From: Charina bottae
Lineage: Eukaryota; Chordata; Lepidosauria; Squamata; Charinaidae
Reading direction: 5' to 3'
Length of the DNA stretch: 64,000 bases
Assembly (NCBI GenBank): GCA_023362775.1
Contig: JALMGJ010000004.1
Span: forward strand, 37,154,929-37,218,928
The translations under genes were made by a program, and so were the position numbers. The notes below the pieces were generated by a model. The model was not told the DNA's origin, did no database searches, and saw nothing but the letters and a program-made list of their open reading frames with translations. Positions 1 through 14,168 of the stretch are shown in pieces. The number at the start of each line of letters is the position of its first letter. Position 1 is the first letter of the stretch.

Positions 1-2388
1 AGCTGTGGATGTGTTCTTGCAGTCGCTGGCTAGGAGCGCATCGCCAGGGACAGGATTCCACCCGCAGGGCAGGTCTGATGCGAAGCAAAACAAAACAAAT
101 GGGTGTTTCAATCTCAGGGCAAAGTTTTTGCCAGACTCATTTTGTTTCAAATGACTCTGTGTCATTTGTATCTGCAGATTTATGTTTGCAAGGGATTTTT
201 TTTAACTCTTAGAATTAAAAATGGGCTTTGAATAAAAATCTTTAATATTTTAGCTGTTCTCTCACAATTCATGATCAGGAACTGTAACCAGCTCAATGGT
301 TCTCCCCAAATTTTTTTAAAAAGGGGGTATATCTCTTCAGTGCAGCTTTGGATACCTCCTGGTAGAAAACAGTGTTACAAATGTTTTGGGGGCATAAACA
401 TAAAATAAACATGCAGTCCTGACATTTAGAAGAACATTCACTTCTTTTCTTTTCAAACGGGGGTGGGAGAGTCATGGTTTGTGGCCATATACAATTTCAG
501 ATTTGCAACTGTATTTTACCAACTGTGTTCAGCCCTGCAATGGATGATGGAGGAGAAAGAAAAATGAGTCTATTTTCTGAATGATGTCCTCTGGGTCCTT
601 TCAGGGAAACCAAGAGTCTGAATTAACTGGCTTTTCAAAGTCTATTATCCGTTTGAGTTCATGGTGTAGCCACAAACGGAAGCTATTTTTTGTACACAGT
701 TTCTCTCAATTTCTGAAGAACTGCCCTCACAAAATGGTTAGTGTGAGTTTATATCAAGATGCATCTGTGTTTTTTATTTTATTTTTATCACCTCTACTGG
801 GAAACAATTGCTAGCACCAAGATGAAGAACTTCTCAAACAACAGTTGAAGCCACTGAGAGATGAAAGCTGTCAGAATAAGCCAAACTAAACCAAAATAAA
901 ATACATATTTATAACAGGCATAAAAGGGAGGAGTAGGTGATAGAAAAATGTTACTTTCACTGGTTTGCTTTTTAGCACCAAACCAGGCGATGATGTTAAA
1001 TGCATTTTTGTGTTTAATCTACACCCTGAGGGCTACTAATTATTAGGACTGCAAAATGCAAATAGCACCCACATTATTAAGTTTCCTTCCCTGCTACATG
1101 GATGAAAAAAAGGCAAATTGCAATGCTGGGGAGGAGCACTGGAATTACTATGTGTGGGAAGTAATCTTTTCCATCCTTCTGCAGTCTGGCCAAAACCCAC
1201 CTTTATGAAGTTTCTATTGTTACCACTGGTGCCAAATCAGTTTGCTTGTGTAGTCTGAGGTTGTGTGTGAATGGATGTGTTGAGACACCAACCCCATGGT
1301 CATCCTGAGGAGAGGTGGCTGGCAGCCTACACATTAGATCAAAGCTAAAGGAGGTTGCTCTGCTTTGGACATTCTGGACTCAGACTCATGATGGTGCTCA
1401 TTCTCTATTCAGAGTTGATTGGGCTTCAGCCAGAAGATAAATCAAATTTAATCAGGCACCACAATACAATGATCTGATTTTCAATGGTTTGTTGGGTCAA
1501 TGCTACATATGGTTACATTTGTATGATGATGTGAGCAATCTTTTGATGGGCATCAACCACACTTAATATTTGGGGAGGACAATATAAGTAGGGTGATGCA
1601 GAATGAGCTAGTTTTCTGGGTTTTTTTCCCAGGAGTTGATGAAGAATTTTTATGAGGCCTCTTTTAGGGCCTACATTACAGTTTTCATAGCACTATGTGT
1701 GAACTGTATATGAGAGGTCTAAAGTACTTCACAACTGAAGTATTTTCCCATGCTGTTGGTATCTTGAGTGGAATGAGAGGCCATTTTGTCTTTTGTCTTA
1801 GGTAGCAGCGAAATGTCTTGGGTCAAAGTATCTTCCAGGTCTTAAGTGCTGGAAGAGACAAGTGAATTGCCTTTTAAGGAAAAATAAAGATGTGTGTGGA
1901 AAGAAAGAATTTCCTGCCATACAGGGAGATATCAGCAGAGAAGAGTAGATTAAGATTTGCCCAGTGTAAATGGCATAGGCAAATAGAGAAGGAACAGAAC
2001 ATGCTAAGGAGAGACCAATATGTTTTGGTTCCTGAGGCAGAAACTGTGGATGATCAGGGTAAATGTAGTCTTTCAGTTTGTGTCCTGATTAAAAGTACAC
2101 TAAAACCGATCATCTGGGCGGGTAAATAAAAGCTTTCCACAGTTAATGGAAAGATTATCTGAGGAGGTCCACCCGGACCTAGTTTGGAGAATAGACAGTC
2201 TGGGGGATCTAATATTCTTTATACTGTTCTTGGGAGCTATCAAAATCAATCTGATGCCGTGGCCATGGTTGTCCACAAATATTTGGAAGTAGAAGGAGGG
2301 GGGTTTGATGTCCCATGTTAATGCTTTCTAAAAGAGGCTCCCAAGAACGTGCTCAGGGTGTAGATAATGCCAACTGCTTTCCTATCAT
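1..2388. other. 3' flank of SH3RF3, no gene recognised
   Basis: AT-rich sequence with only short, unrelated open frames on both strands. I recognise no exon with splice sites, no RNA gene and no repeat with clear termini here. Confidence 0.5.
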
Positions 2389-2697
2389 CAGGGTTTCTCA
2401 ACCAGGGTTCTGTGGAACCCTAGGGTTCCGCGGGAGGTCACTAGGGGTTCCCTGAGAGATCACAGTTTATTTTAAAAATTATTTCAAATTCAGGCAACTT
2501 CACATTAAAGAGGTAAGTTTCATTTTCTATTTTTAGTTTAAGAACACTGTTAATGCATATAGACAGGCCTACACATGAAATGAATATAATAATTTTGTAC
2601 CTTCTGGCCTATATTTGAGCCTGAATGTGCAGGGGTTCCCCGAGGCCTGAAAAATATTTCAAGGGTTCCTCCAGGGTCAAAAGGTTGAGAAAGGCTG
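2389..2697. mobile_element. hAT-type non-autonomous DNA transposon (309 bp)
   Basis: The element begins CAGGGTTTCTCAACC and ends with the near-complement GGTTGAGAAAGGCTG. It is flanked by a perfect 8-bp target-site duplication, cctatcat, at 2381-2388 and 2698-2705. An 8-bp duplication with CAG...CTG ends is the hAT signature. There is no transposase frame. The interior has GGGTTCC-rich ends and an AT-rich middle. Confidence 0.88.
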
Positions 2698-3871
2698 CCT
2701 ATCATTATCCAGAAGCTAGATATATGAACTGTAGAGTTTTTTGTGGTTAGTGACCCTGCAACTCTTTGAGAAACATTCAAGGGGGCATTTGTTTCTACCA
2801 ACTTCTGTTCTAAGGTTGCACCTGCAATCTGAGAAAGGGAAAGCGTTGAGGTCTCTCCCTCAAAGCAGGTGACAGAACAGCCTGTAGGAATAGCAGAATT
2901 ATAGGGATGGCTGTAATTTCCCACGTTTACTTTCTAGACATGTTAGCAGCTCTGATAGGGTGAAGAAAATTGTAATGCAAGGCTATTGCTCTTGTTGTTT
3001 TTTAAAGGCTGTGTCATTGGAAAGGAAAAGAGAATAGCCTAGTCCTTTTAAAAGAGCTCTGGAACATTGACCTCTGCAGTTGAACTGTTACAACACTGAT
3101 GATTTTTATGAAGTGGGAACCATTTCCACCTCCCCACATTATCCAATAACCTTATCAGAAGTTAAAACACCCTCCTCCCCCAGCCCCACCTACATTTGCA
3201 TTTAGATTGTTTGGTGCCAACATTCCCAATAAGATACTTCTCAGCTCTGTCAAACAAAACCTGATTGTCATTTAGCACAGTGGCAGTCAATTTACATTTC
3301 TATTAACGTAGATCCCAGACAATTATCAGAGGAAATAAAAAAAAGAAAACAGTTCTAACCAAAGCAACCTTCTGCCTGCTGTCCTAACGGAGGGTTCAGA
3401 AGCTGAGGATGGGACGAACCAACGGGGTCCTCCCCCCAATTGAAGGATTTGGTGAGAGGACAGAAAATAGCCCATGTGGAAGGTTATGCAAAGGCTCTTG
3501 GCCAGGAAGGCCTAGAGCCAGCAAACAGGCCATCAATCATCTAGATCAGCATCCAAGGAAGATGATGGAGGGGAAAGAGACAAAGAGTGGTGAGAAAAGG
3601 CAGAGAGCATGAGGCAAGAGTGATAGGCTAAAATGTGAGCATATGGGGAGGGTGTGTGTGCTATAAATCATAATTCAATATTACGAAGAGAGTTAGACCA
3701 ACCCACATTTTCTAACTAGAAAAATTGTCTGGAAATGCACCATGTGGATTTTCAAGCTATTTTCACCAGATATTGAGAACAATATTCCTACTCATTTACA
3801 GACAGCGTTGCAGAATTTACATCAGAAAGCCTTCTGTTACTTTATAAAGGCAGTCAGTAGTATTGTTCTTA
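2698..3871. other. Non-coding flank, nothing recognised
   Basis: Unique-looking AT-rich sequence between a hAT element and a SINE. No open frame here shows a recognisable domain or splice context. Confidence 0.4.
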
Positions 3872-4209
3872 CTAGGGGCGTGGTGGCTCAGCGGGTAAGA
3901 CGCCAGGCTTGTTGATCGGAAGATTGCAAGTTCGGAGGTTCGAATCCCTAGCCCTGCATGCAGAGTGAGCTCCTGCACTAGCTCCAGCTCTTGCCAACCT
4001 AGCAATTCGAAAGCATGCAAATGCAAGTAGATGAATAGGTACCACTTCGGTGGGCAGGTAACAGCGTTCCGCGTGCATCATGCCGGCCACATGACCGTGG
4101 AAGCGTCTTCGGACAACGCTGGCTCTTTGGCTAACAAACGGAGATGAGCACCGGCCCCTAGAGTCGGACACGACTGCACAAATGTGCGGGGGGTACCTTT
4201 ACCTTTACC
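3872..4209 (+). mobile_element. Sauria-type tRNA-derived SINE
   Basis: The 5' part resembles a tRNA gene with pol III promoter boxes: A box gtggctcagcgggt near 3890 and B box ggttcgaatcc near 3938. The body contains ccaacctagcaattcgaaagc and caagtagatgaataggtacc. The 3' end (gtcggacacgactgc... ctttacctttacc) is the tail this SINE family shares with BovB LINEs, which mobilise it. A perfect 14-bp target-site duplication, tagtattgttctta, flanks it at 3858-3871 and 4210-4223, so the insertion is complete. The family is restricted to squamates, which supports the host call. Confidence 0.9.
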
Positions 4210-4223
4210 TAGTATTGTTCTTA

Positions 4224-7200
4224 GATTGCAGATGGGCTGCTGGTGATGCAATTAAGGTTTATAGGTGGAAACTTAATAAATCTACAGTATCTGCTAATTC
4301 AAAGAAGAAGTGCCTTGGGAATTGGGATTATGCAGTTCGGACCTGAGCCTTATCACTCATTATCTGTCTAATGAGTCTTGTCTCCTGTGATTGGTTGCAG
4401 TTTTCCAAGACATACCACAGTCCTATCTTCTGCTATTTTAGTCTTTTACCCTGAGATATTAGGAACCATCTTCTGGGAACTTCTGGATTCAAAGCATGAA
4501 AGTTATTATAAAAGTGTTTTTTTTTTTGTGGGACATACTTCTCATTGGCACTCCAATGAATTTCTGAAGTGCTGACTTGTAATTAATGTAGCAAACTATT
4601 TTACACTTAAGTAACAGATAATAAAGAGGTGGCATCAGGAACAATTGCCAATGGTCTTAGAGAGTATATAAGTGTTGTATATAGATATGGAAAGAATCCT
4701 AAAGGTAACTTCACATCGCAAAGCAATGGAGTGATCTCACATACAGTGGTGTCCTTGTGTGAAATTGGTGCCTGACTCCAATGAAGGGACTTAAGTAAGC
4801 CATGAGTAGTTAGCCTCAACTGTCCATTTGCTTGCTCTCTAGCTTTTACTGCCTGTATAATTGTATGTCCATATTCCCTGAAGTATCATATAACATGCCT
4901 AGGATATTTCTAAGACTAATTTCCATGGGCCAGAAAGGTGAAATTGCATTTATGTTCCAGGGACTCCTATTAAACCAACTTCTCCTCCTAGAATGTTTAA
5001 TACTGCAGATTAGCCCAACGAACCTTCACAATCCCAAATCTCTACAGGGGACCATCTTCCCAGAGAGCTAATTGTGTTGGAAGGGTGACTCCCACGGCCT
5101 TGACTCTTCAGCAACTCACAGCCTACCAATGAAGAGGGGTGAAGACAAGAGAGCTATGGATTTATTTGTGTCCCCTCTTTGTCTATCATTCTGCCTGCTT
5201 TTGTTTTCTGAAATTGCTAATCTTCTTTCTGCCTGTTTCCAGAGAGGCACCCACAGAACTCTTGGTTTCACTCTGACTTTGCTGATGGGGTAGAGCTTGG
5301 CTCAGCCTGTCCAACAACTGCTTCCTTCAATCAACCTTTCTTTCTGGGAAAATCATAACTCCGCTTTATTAATCCTGGCTCAGATTTGATTCCCACTCCT
5401 CAGAAATGTTCATCCACACATAAAATCCTGCTATCTCAGGCAAACTGAGGGATGCTGAATAGTATGTACTATTCATATAATAGTATATACTATGTAATAA
5501 TAGTACGAGTGATCGCCAATGAATGAATGAATGCTGAATAGTATGGAGATGCTGGCCCCAAGGTAACAGTGTGATCCTCAGTGATCTTTGGGACAATTGA
5601 GGATCCTGTCTTATGTGGATCAGCCCAAATGAGTAGGACAGGAAGAAGGAAAGCATGAATTACTTCTGTCACTGTGGCACTAAACTAATCAGAAAAGAAT
5701 GTTTGGAGAGAGAAGTAGGAAAGAGATCCTGGGAACGGTGAGAAGCTGAAGGACCAGGTTACTTATATTGTTTGTGAACCAAGTGCTATGTTCTCTCTCT
5801 CTTCTGAATTACTGCTCTCCAGCCAAGCAAAAGAAAGCTCCTTCACTCAGGTTACACTAATGGTTATTTTATTTAAAGGATGAGAACACTTTCACTGTCG
5901 GTCATTTGTACTCATAACAACCATTGACATTTTCTAAATAATATGTTAACATTCATGTGTAACAAAATCCTTGTTTCTGACATGTGCAAAGTACAAAGGC
6001 TTTTTCATTTGCAGAAACCATTCCCCCCCCCCCCCAGTATAACAAATTTGGCCTTTTACAAAACAAGGCTGCAAGGACAATTTCTTCACAGGTTTCTGTC
6101 ACAGGAAATGCACACATGTGCACGTGCTCACACACACCCCTTCCACCCCATGCTTTCAGTCCATTGAAGGTGTGTTTCTCAATGGACTCACTGTAGAAGT
6201 TAAATCTCATATAAGGACAGAGAAGTCACTGTCTGAAGTCTGTGGGTTGCCTTTGCGCTCTGCGCTTGTGCTACTTACTGTACGCGAGACTGGTCGGCCA
6301 CCGGAAATGGTCCGAGCTACCATGATGAATGAGATCTAAGAGCCAGCAGCCAGTATTGGCAAAGCATTGAACAGTCAAAGAACGTCTTTATCCTCAGATG
6401 AAGTATGATGGATGAGTCTTTCAGCACCTAATGCTGGAGGGGAAATCGTGGTGACCCAACCCTTTTAAAAAATACTGAATTTTTAACAGATTTTTTTGGG
6501 GGGCTGAGGTAAATTATTGGCATTCTTGGCTTAACACAGTCTATGTATTTACACCCAGTGGCTTTTTGCCTCCACCCCCAAAGAACTCTACTGTCCCTAC
6601 CAAGACATTGATTTTTTTTCTGCGTCACTCTCTTGCACGAACGTTACTTGAGGCGGCCAGTTGGATATACAGTATGAGAACTAAGAACCTCTACAATTCT
6701 ACATTCTGAGCATAGGAAAGAAGCCAATTTGAGATAAATTTGGCCTCATGTTTACCAAGCCAGAGTTATTTTAGCAGCAGGCAAGCCTTTGTCCATATCA
6801 AGGGGGAATGGGTGTGCCCCCCCATTGAATAGCAACCCTACCTCTAGTTTCCATATCATAAATTGCCTTTCATATTCCCCACAAACTTAAAACTGGCTTT
6901 CCAGGCAGCAAAGCTAAGAAAGGTGATGTTCATAAATACCGGGTCCTTCCAACATCACGTCTGGTACAGCCGTTCTTCTGGCACACCCAACTTAATGAGA
7001 TTTTAGTTGTAAAATGGGAAATTGGCATGGCGAAAGCATAACACTGCTTGCTAGCTGTTTGATATTCAGGGAAATTTCTAGATCCTAAATAGATCCCATA
7101 GGTATTTTTAGGAAACAACATGGTAGGTCATTCGAGCCCGATACTTTGGGCATGTGCTCATCATTCACCAGCCCAGCAAAAGGACAAAAGTAAGCAGAGG

Positions 7201-7417
7201 GTATGAGGTGGAGAACATTCTGAAGGCTGATATTCAGAATCTGAGGGTGCAGCTCTCATTTTGCCTTCTGGTCAATATATTTGTGACTCATCCGGCTCAC
7301 CATGGTTGTCCTTTTGGGATTAGGTAAACTTTCTCCTGCCAATTAAACTCTGCAAGATCATTAATGTAGTTTACAGCTTTAAAGTATCCCAGGGATTAAA
7401 AAAAAAGCACTTTAGGG
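4224..7417. other. Non-coding flank with simple-sequence tracts only
   Basis: No gene recognised. There is a palindromic AT tract around 5465-5505 (tagtatgtactattc and related), a poly-C run near 6024-6036 and a CA-rich patch near 6115-6135. None is associated with an open frame that looks coding. Confidence 0.45.
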
Positions 7418-7521
7418 CAGTGTTTCTCAACCTTGGCAACTATAAGATGTGTGGACCAACTCCCAGAATTCTGGGAGTTGAAGTCCACATGTCTTAAAGT
7501 TGCCAAGGTTGAGAAACACTG
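7418..7521. mobile_element. hAT MITE, nearly perfect palindrome (104 bp)
   Basis: Termini are CAGTGTTTCTCAACCTTGG and its complement. The whole element folds back through an agaattct centre near 7469. A perfect 8-bp target-site duplication, ctttaggg, is at 7410-7417 and 7522-7529. It belongs to the same family as the element at 14462-14593. A short GT microsatellite starts directly downstream at about 7529. Confidence 0.9.
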
Positions 7522-7529
7522 CTTTAGGG

Positions 7530-10500
7530 TGTGTGTGTGTGTGTGTGTGGGTACTGTGCAGCAAAGTTGTTGGAGAGGAAGTGGTTATCCCATTATTTCT
7601 TCACTCAAATTACTATCTGAGGGAGTTCCCACCCCACTGGGGGTCTAAAACTCATGCAAAAATGTGGCTGAAGTCCCGCATGGCAGTTGAGAGAATTATG
7701 ATTTAAAAGAACACAAGGAAAGACTTACATTACTATATCCTTCCACTTGTCCCCTTTAAATCTCCTTTCCAGCTCTCTATGTTTTTTTTTTTTTGAGCTC
7801 TTGCCTGAATGTTTGTAATGTCTAATTTTCTCTAAGATCTTTTAAAGTTTGATGGGGAAATTAAGCATATGGAAACTATATGCCACTAAAAACAAAGGGA
7901 TTTAAAAATGGTTTGCTTTGGCTGGATGTTGGGAATTGTTTGAGCAATGAGCAGGGATAGATTGGAAGTGCTCCATGCATGGAACGTGCTACCCAAAGTG
8001 AGGGTTTCAGGTTGGGACCTGCAAGGCTGGCTCCATCACTGCAAAGGAAACCTAGAAGGATCAAGTCCCAGATTGTTTTCCTCAACTGGACCAAAAGAAA
8101 AAGAGAGTGAGAGTAGCGCTACTGCGACATTCCTCAGAGCAACCATGTGCTGGATGGTATTTTTTTAATTCCAAAAGGTAGGGATTGAAAGATATGAATG
8201 ACAGATGAAAACATTGGCATGCACCCAAGTTAGGACCTCTCATTTCAGGAAGGCAGGAATACCCTGCTTAGACTGTCCCACCTGAAACTCTGGCTACATA
8301 AAGGTGTACCAACTAGTCATAATACAGAAAAAGGAATACAGTACAAGAAAAATAGCTGAGAAATTGTTGAGCTTATTTGCTTTGCTCTGCTTGTTCTCTT
8401 AAGGTTTTTTTGGCTTTTTTTTTTTAGCACAAAGACCTGTAGAGTATTTCAGTAGATAAGTATTACATTCTTGCATCTGGGTTTTTATTTCTGTAAAATA
8501 ATTATTTGCACATTTCCATTTCAACTATCAACTGGCCACCCACTAGTGTATAGACAACAGATCAGCCCCTAATACACGAGCCTTTGTCCAAAGATGGATA
8601 TCATCAGAAATCTGTCTGTAAAGGCAAATGCTTGCTTGCTGTTTCAATTAGTTTGGGGTTTGGCAACATTAAAAATATGTAGAGCCAAATATAATGACCT
8701 TACGTTTTGGAGGGATAATGGTCTGTATCTCTGGTATTCATCAGGTATTGTATGACAAAAAGGACATACTTTAAGCAGGACAAAGCCATCCATTTCAACT
8801 TTATGAGAATATTTTGGGAGATGTCTCTGACATCTGAATGAGGCTGAGCACATACATGACTAAAAATATTCCTCCACCTCGTAAAAAAACGTTAGCAATG
8901 TCACCACCCAACTTGTAGGCTTATTTTTTGGCTCCCTATTTATTGCACCTTTAGGTTTCTGGTTGCAGGAAGCTTCTGTTGCCTGAAAGAATTTGTCATT
9001 TGACCCAGGTTACAAAACTAAATAGTGTTTAGAATGATACATTTCTACAATAACAAATCATATGTTATCTTTTTCTCTGATGGTAAAACAGAGAGTAAAA
9101 AAATTCCAATGCTCTGTGCTTATGGGAGTCTGCAGTGTTCTTTTTATTGCCAAGTAGAAGCCAGTTAAAATGAATTGTCTTGGAAAAGCTCCCCAATCTC
9201 CAGGAATGATCACCCGTCTAGACGGAATACCATACTTTGAAGAGACTTTTGACATAATATATTACTGTAGGAGAGATGGACCTCATGGTATTTAGCAGTA
9301 TCCCAGAAGACTTTCCCGCCCATTTGGTTACGCATTACCAGCTCTAAAATGTTGGATCTTCCAGAATCTGACATTAGCTCCTAGAAGTGATACAAAATAC
9401 ATAGAGTAATAAAATGGCTGGAATTTGAGTTTATGAGCAGATGTTCTTTCAGCAAAGAATGGGCTGAATCCAGATATGCCTGTTTGTGTATACAAGATAA
9501 TCTTCTGCTAAACCTCATGATGTGGCTTTGCAGAAGAAATGGGAAGCAAGTATTTATTGGGCAGAAGAAACCCCACTGGCCAAACTGACACAGGACACAG
9601 CTGATGCTAAAATGGGTGGGCAACTATTGTGCAGATGCAACCAGTTGCCTTTCCTGGAACTGCACTCCCACCCCACCAGAAATGGTTCTCCACTGTAATA
9701 GGAGAGGCTTTAAAATAGTCTTCACCAACACCTGACCTATGGAAACAATTTTGAAGTCTCACTGTAACTTGGAGGAATGATATTTAAAGAGGAGTGACAA
9801 TGTTTGACAGCCAATCTCTTCCTCTGAAATTCTTCCCTTGAACTGCAACTAGAATTTTTAAACAGCCTCCATTAGCAAACAACAGAAACCCCTTTTGAAA
9901 CCTGATTGCAGCCTGACAGGGTGATTCCCTGAGATGGATCAGGAACACTGGGGAGACGGATTATTCTCCAGCAATATCCTGTCTCTCTCCTCCACTGCAG
10001 CTGTTAGCAGTCTCAATGTTAAAGTTTTGTTGGGGAGAAAAAGCTCCTAATCTGATCAGAGCAGCAAGATATGCTTGCATCTCAATAGGGGCAAAAAGGC
10101 CCTTTGGAATGCACACCTCTTGGTGATCCCTTAAAGAAGCTGCATCTTCACCCCAACTTGCATGGTAGCTATGAGATTCCACAAAAATACGTGTTTTGTG
10201 TTCAGGAGGTGCCAAGAGCATGTGACAGGATGCTTTGGAGCAGGCATGGTTGTGCTGTCAATGCCTCCTTACCGAAGATCTGCAAGATGGCACATGCAAT
10301 TGTGTGATCGAAGTCCCATCTCTTTATACAGGTGCGTTATGTTGACTCATGTACAAAAGTGTGGAGCTTTGATTGTGCAATTGCAGCTACTATCTTGGTC
10401 TTTTAACACATATTTTCCTGGTATTATGTGAGCCCAGAAGACACAGATGTGTCTTCAAGGAGGCGTCAACAGGGGCAGCGAGAACACCCAGACCTGCTCT

Positions 10501-12798
10501 GAAGCCCCTTTTTGGTTTTGGATCCAAAACGCAGCCCTCCCTAAGTTTAGTCTATTCCTGAGGGTGGAGCCATGATGGGTGTGGAAAGTGGATTGCAACA
10601 GAGCCTAGAGGCAAGGCCAGAGATACAGGGCAAGGCCTTGCAAAATGTTTGCTTGCCATGGATGAAATTTTATTTGCCCTATTGACCAGAGCTTCCCTCT
10701 GCCTTCTATAGGCCATCTTTTATTTATTATAGCACAGCGTGATTTCTTGATGTGTTTACTGAAGTGATTAGCATCTACTTTTCTTCCACTCTTCTTTCGT
10801 TGAAGCTAACTCAAAAATTTGGCATCTCGCCCTAGTTTTGGCATGTTTCCCCATTACGCTGATTAGAATCCAGGGATTCTCTTCTGCATAAAGAGCAGGT
10901 ATTTTTCCCATGCTTGAAGCAAGTCAAGGTGCACCCAGAACCTGGCGTCTTCATTAAGAAACCCGATTGACGCAGCTCACAGTGTATTTTCCAAGGCAAG
11001 AGTTTGCTTGTCTGTGCTTATCAGGAATGACGAGCCCATGGCCATGCAGATGTTGAACTACAACGCTTAGGAAGCAGGTCCAATAGTGAGAGATGTTAAA
11101 AGCTGTAATTCACCATCTGCAGGACATCTGGAGGACCGCTAATTTTGGTACAGATGAAGAATTGCTAAGTGGTGTGTTTTTCTTTCAATTGGGGCATCAA
11201 CATCCTAGACTGAAATTAGGTGACTGAATCAAATATAGGGGACGGAAATTAGGTTCAGGGGAAAGATATTTTTTTGCATTTTTACCAGCGCTAACAATTC
11301 CTCTACAGCAATAATTTCCTAATTGGTTTCTTTTAAATATTCTAAAAAAATGCTTCCTATTTGCAAAGCAGGAAGCCCTTTACCTATAAGAACACCAAGA
11401 GGGTAACCATTCTTACTTTAGAAAAGTATATTGTACAAAAAGTCCTCCTATCTGAACTCCTGATAAAATAAAGCAACAATTGAAATTGAATATTAAAAGA
11501 GGAGCCAAAAAGGACCTCAAAACAAACGAAAGTGCACAGAACTGTTGAGCACCAGTCCAATGCTGGGGTTCTCCTAGCCGTGTTTTTAATGTGGGGAAGG
11601 GAAGGGGCCTTGACATGAGCTGGTCACACGCTGTCCATTAGAAGGGCTGGGAACCCTTGGGAGAGGCTGAAAGCAGAGAGGGTTCTGCAAGGCAGAAGAT
11701 ACTCAACTAAAAGCAGGTTCTGGCCGGTACTCTGAGCTTATCCAGACAGCCGCTTGCATGCACTTTCCTCCCTTCCTTAGAGCAGCAGGAAAATACACTG
11801 AGCTCAAGTGGGCTTACTATACCTCAGGGCAGGGCAGTTTTCTGTCCTTCCTGCCTGTATTGAGGGCCAGTTTCGGTGCAGCTCTTGGGGGATTCCCTGT
11901 CGCCCTTTCCCTCGTCCCCTTGACCTCTCCCGCTAGCGGACGTCCAGCCTCAATCACTCTCCTGACTGTGAGGGAGGCAGAGCTGGGGACTTCAGGACTC
12001 CCTAACATGCTCCTCTGATTTTTTTTTCCCCTTTCTGCCAGATCTATTGATCCTCTTTGACGATGATTTCTTAGTGCCAACTGCTGTCAAAGTGAGACAG
12101 TGGGAATATCGATCTCTCAATCTCCTGAAGGGTGGGAGATCAAGACCTTGGGGTTCTTGTGGCAAGAGCAGCCAGGGTTGTTGAAAGCCCTGGCCCTGGG
12201 ATTTTGCTCCTTCCCCACGAAGCACTTGTGGACGATGGGGGAGGGAGAGGGGCTTCCGCACAGGTTCTCTGGAGAACCAGGAGCAGAGGCAGGCTGGCCT
12301 GAGCCTCCCATTATCCCCAGCAAGCACAGCCAAGGGAAGGGAATCATGGGGGCGGTGGCTCAGAGATCTATGGCTGCCAGGAGGCGGCTCCTGCGTGGAT
12401 CTGCTTTCCAAGCAGCCAAGCCCTGGGGGAGGCGACTGCGTCCCTCCGCCTGCCCTTTACGGGGCTTGCTGGCCGAAGGAAGCTGTACTTGCAGTCCCAG
12501 ATCCCTCCCCCGGCAGGGCCTCTTGCCCTGTTGATGCTGCTCTGAGTTTCTGCTGTTGACAACGGGACTGGGTGGGTTGGATCAACTGGGCCGGGCCCTT
12601 CACCTTCCAGCTCGTCAGTTCCTTGGACTAGCAGCTTTCCTGCCACCCTGCCCCACTGCTGCCCCCATTTCCTCTGCACGCAGGCAGAGGGTTGCTGCCC
12701 TTCCCTGGAATGCAGAGGCAGGACCAGCAGTAGAATCCAGGCCAAAGTGAAGGACAAGCAGCCCGTCAGTCCCGAGGAGGTGGAAGGCTGCCTTCCGC
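7530..12798. other. Non-coding flank, rising GC towards 12100-12798
   Basis: I see no supported gene. The last 700 bases are noticeably GC-rich and have long open frames on both strands at once, as expected from few stop codons in GC-rich DNA rather than from coding selection. They could belong to a long SH3RF3 3' UTR or its flank. Confidence 0.4.
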
Positions 12799-13697
12799 TG
12801 GCAGAAGTCCTGGCTCCAGCCTAAATGCTCTGGGCCAGATTCTCTCCAATATCTGAGAATCCCCACATCTCCCTCTGTGGCTACGCAGTCCATTTGGCTG
12901 GCTGCTCATTTCCAGGTGACGTACCCCCCCCCCGGCAAAAAGTGGCCCAGGAGCCACTGCTGCATCTGAGCAGGACAGGCCCTTCGCTGGGCTTTTCTCA
13001 TCACCTGTCTTCTGTGAAGAGGCCCCCGAATCAGCCAGGCGTGGCAAACGGTGGCTCAGCTAAGCCGGGAGCAGCTGGCTCCTCTCCTCCCAGACCTGTG
13101 ATGGCCTTGCCAGGGATGAGCAAGAGCTCCCCTGCTGCCCGCAGCCCTCCTCGTCCCCCGAACCTTCTTGCTCGGCTTCTTCTAGAGCTTCCTACCCTTG
13201 GGAAAGCAAGCCATCCCTCCGCAACCCCTCTGTCCTGTTGGCTCCAATGCTTTTTAGGGTTTTGGGGTTTGGGCATGGAAATATCCATCCCCTGGAAGAC
13301 CTGTTCCCGTGTCCAGCTCCACAACCCACAGAAAAAGAAACGGGCTGCACATGCAAGGTGTCTGGTCTCTCTTGCAACTGAAGCCAAAATGGCCCCAGAG
13401 GTACCATGCCCAGATGAGGAGAGGCCATTCCTGCAGCAATCTGCTGGGCCAACCAGCGCTGAGCGGAGTGCATCGACCCCGTGGCACCCGGGGCTGTCAG
13501 CCTGGGACGTTTTGGGTTGAGAATAGGAGAACATCACTTCCAGACCAAATCAACTAAAGCCAACTCTGGGCTGTGGCGGGCTGGGAATGTCATCATGAGG
13601 ACATGGAATAGAGTATTTTTGAGGTATATGTGGAAATAAATTATATTTTGGGAGCTTCTGGTTCTTTCTCGGTGAGCAGTATTTTCTGCATATACCC

Positions 13698-13703
13698 TTT
13701 ATT
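13698..13703 (-). terminator. Possible SH3RF3 poly(A) signal, copy 1
   Basis: TTTATT on the plus strand reads AATAAA on the minus strand, 466 bases past the stop codon at 14169. It is the only canonical hexamer I noticed close behind the stop. Long 3' UTRs with more distal signals are possible. Confidence 0.35.
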
Positions 13704-14168
13704 TAGAGGAGAGGAAACGGGTCTATTGTTCCAGGCATTCCCTGGCTCCCCTCCGAATGCAACCCCTTTCTCTTCCCTAGGCTGGTAATAAGAACACTGC
13801 AGCTCAGAGAAATAAATTACAGCAATAGAACAAGTTTCTTTTCTTTTTCAAACATAGTTTCTCTATCATTTACACAAAGTATACTGGCTGGATTTTAACG
13901 TGTGTCCTCTCCATCTCTGATCTGTTCCACGTAGAAGGCACGACTCCAACATATCGCTGCATGTACTGTATGTGGGTTTGAAAGCGCTGCAAGCCACCAT
14001 GTTTCCCAGGTGGCCAGTCAAAGAGCTGAGAGCCTTTGGAAATCGCAATCACGGCTCTCTCCCGTTATGGCAGTGGACACCAGGAAAGTTTCCCTTTGCT
14101 GCTGCTTTATATGACTTTGTGCTCTGGCATTTCTTTCAGGAGGTCCCTCAAGTCCGGAACCCAAGCCT

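Noticed and set aside
3885..3955. Possible functional tRNA gene (good A and B boxes)
   Set aside because: It is the head of a 338-bp Sauria SINE with its own target-site duplication, and it does not fold as a complete tRNA with a normal 3' end.
12825..13520. 231-codon plus-strand frame, repeated identically at 30323-31018
   Set aside because: It lies in GC-rich DNA with an equally open minus-strand frame (13031-13537), shows no recognisable domain, and exists twice only because of the tandem duplication.
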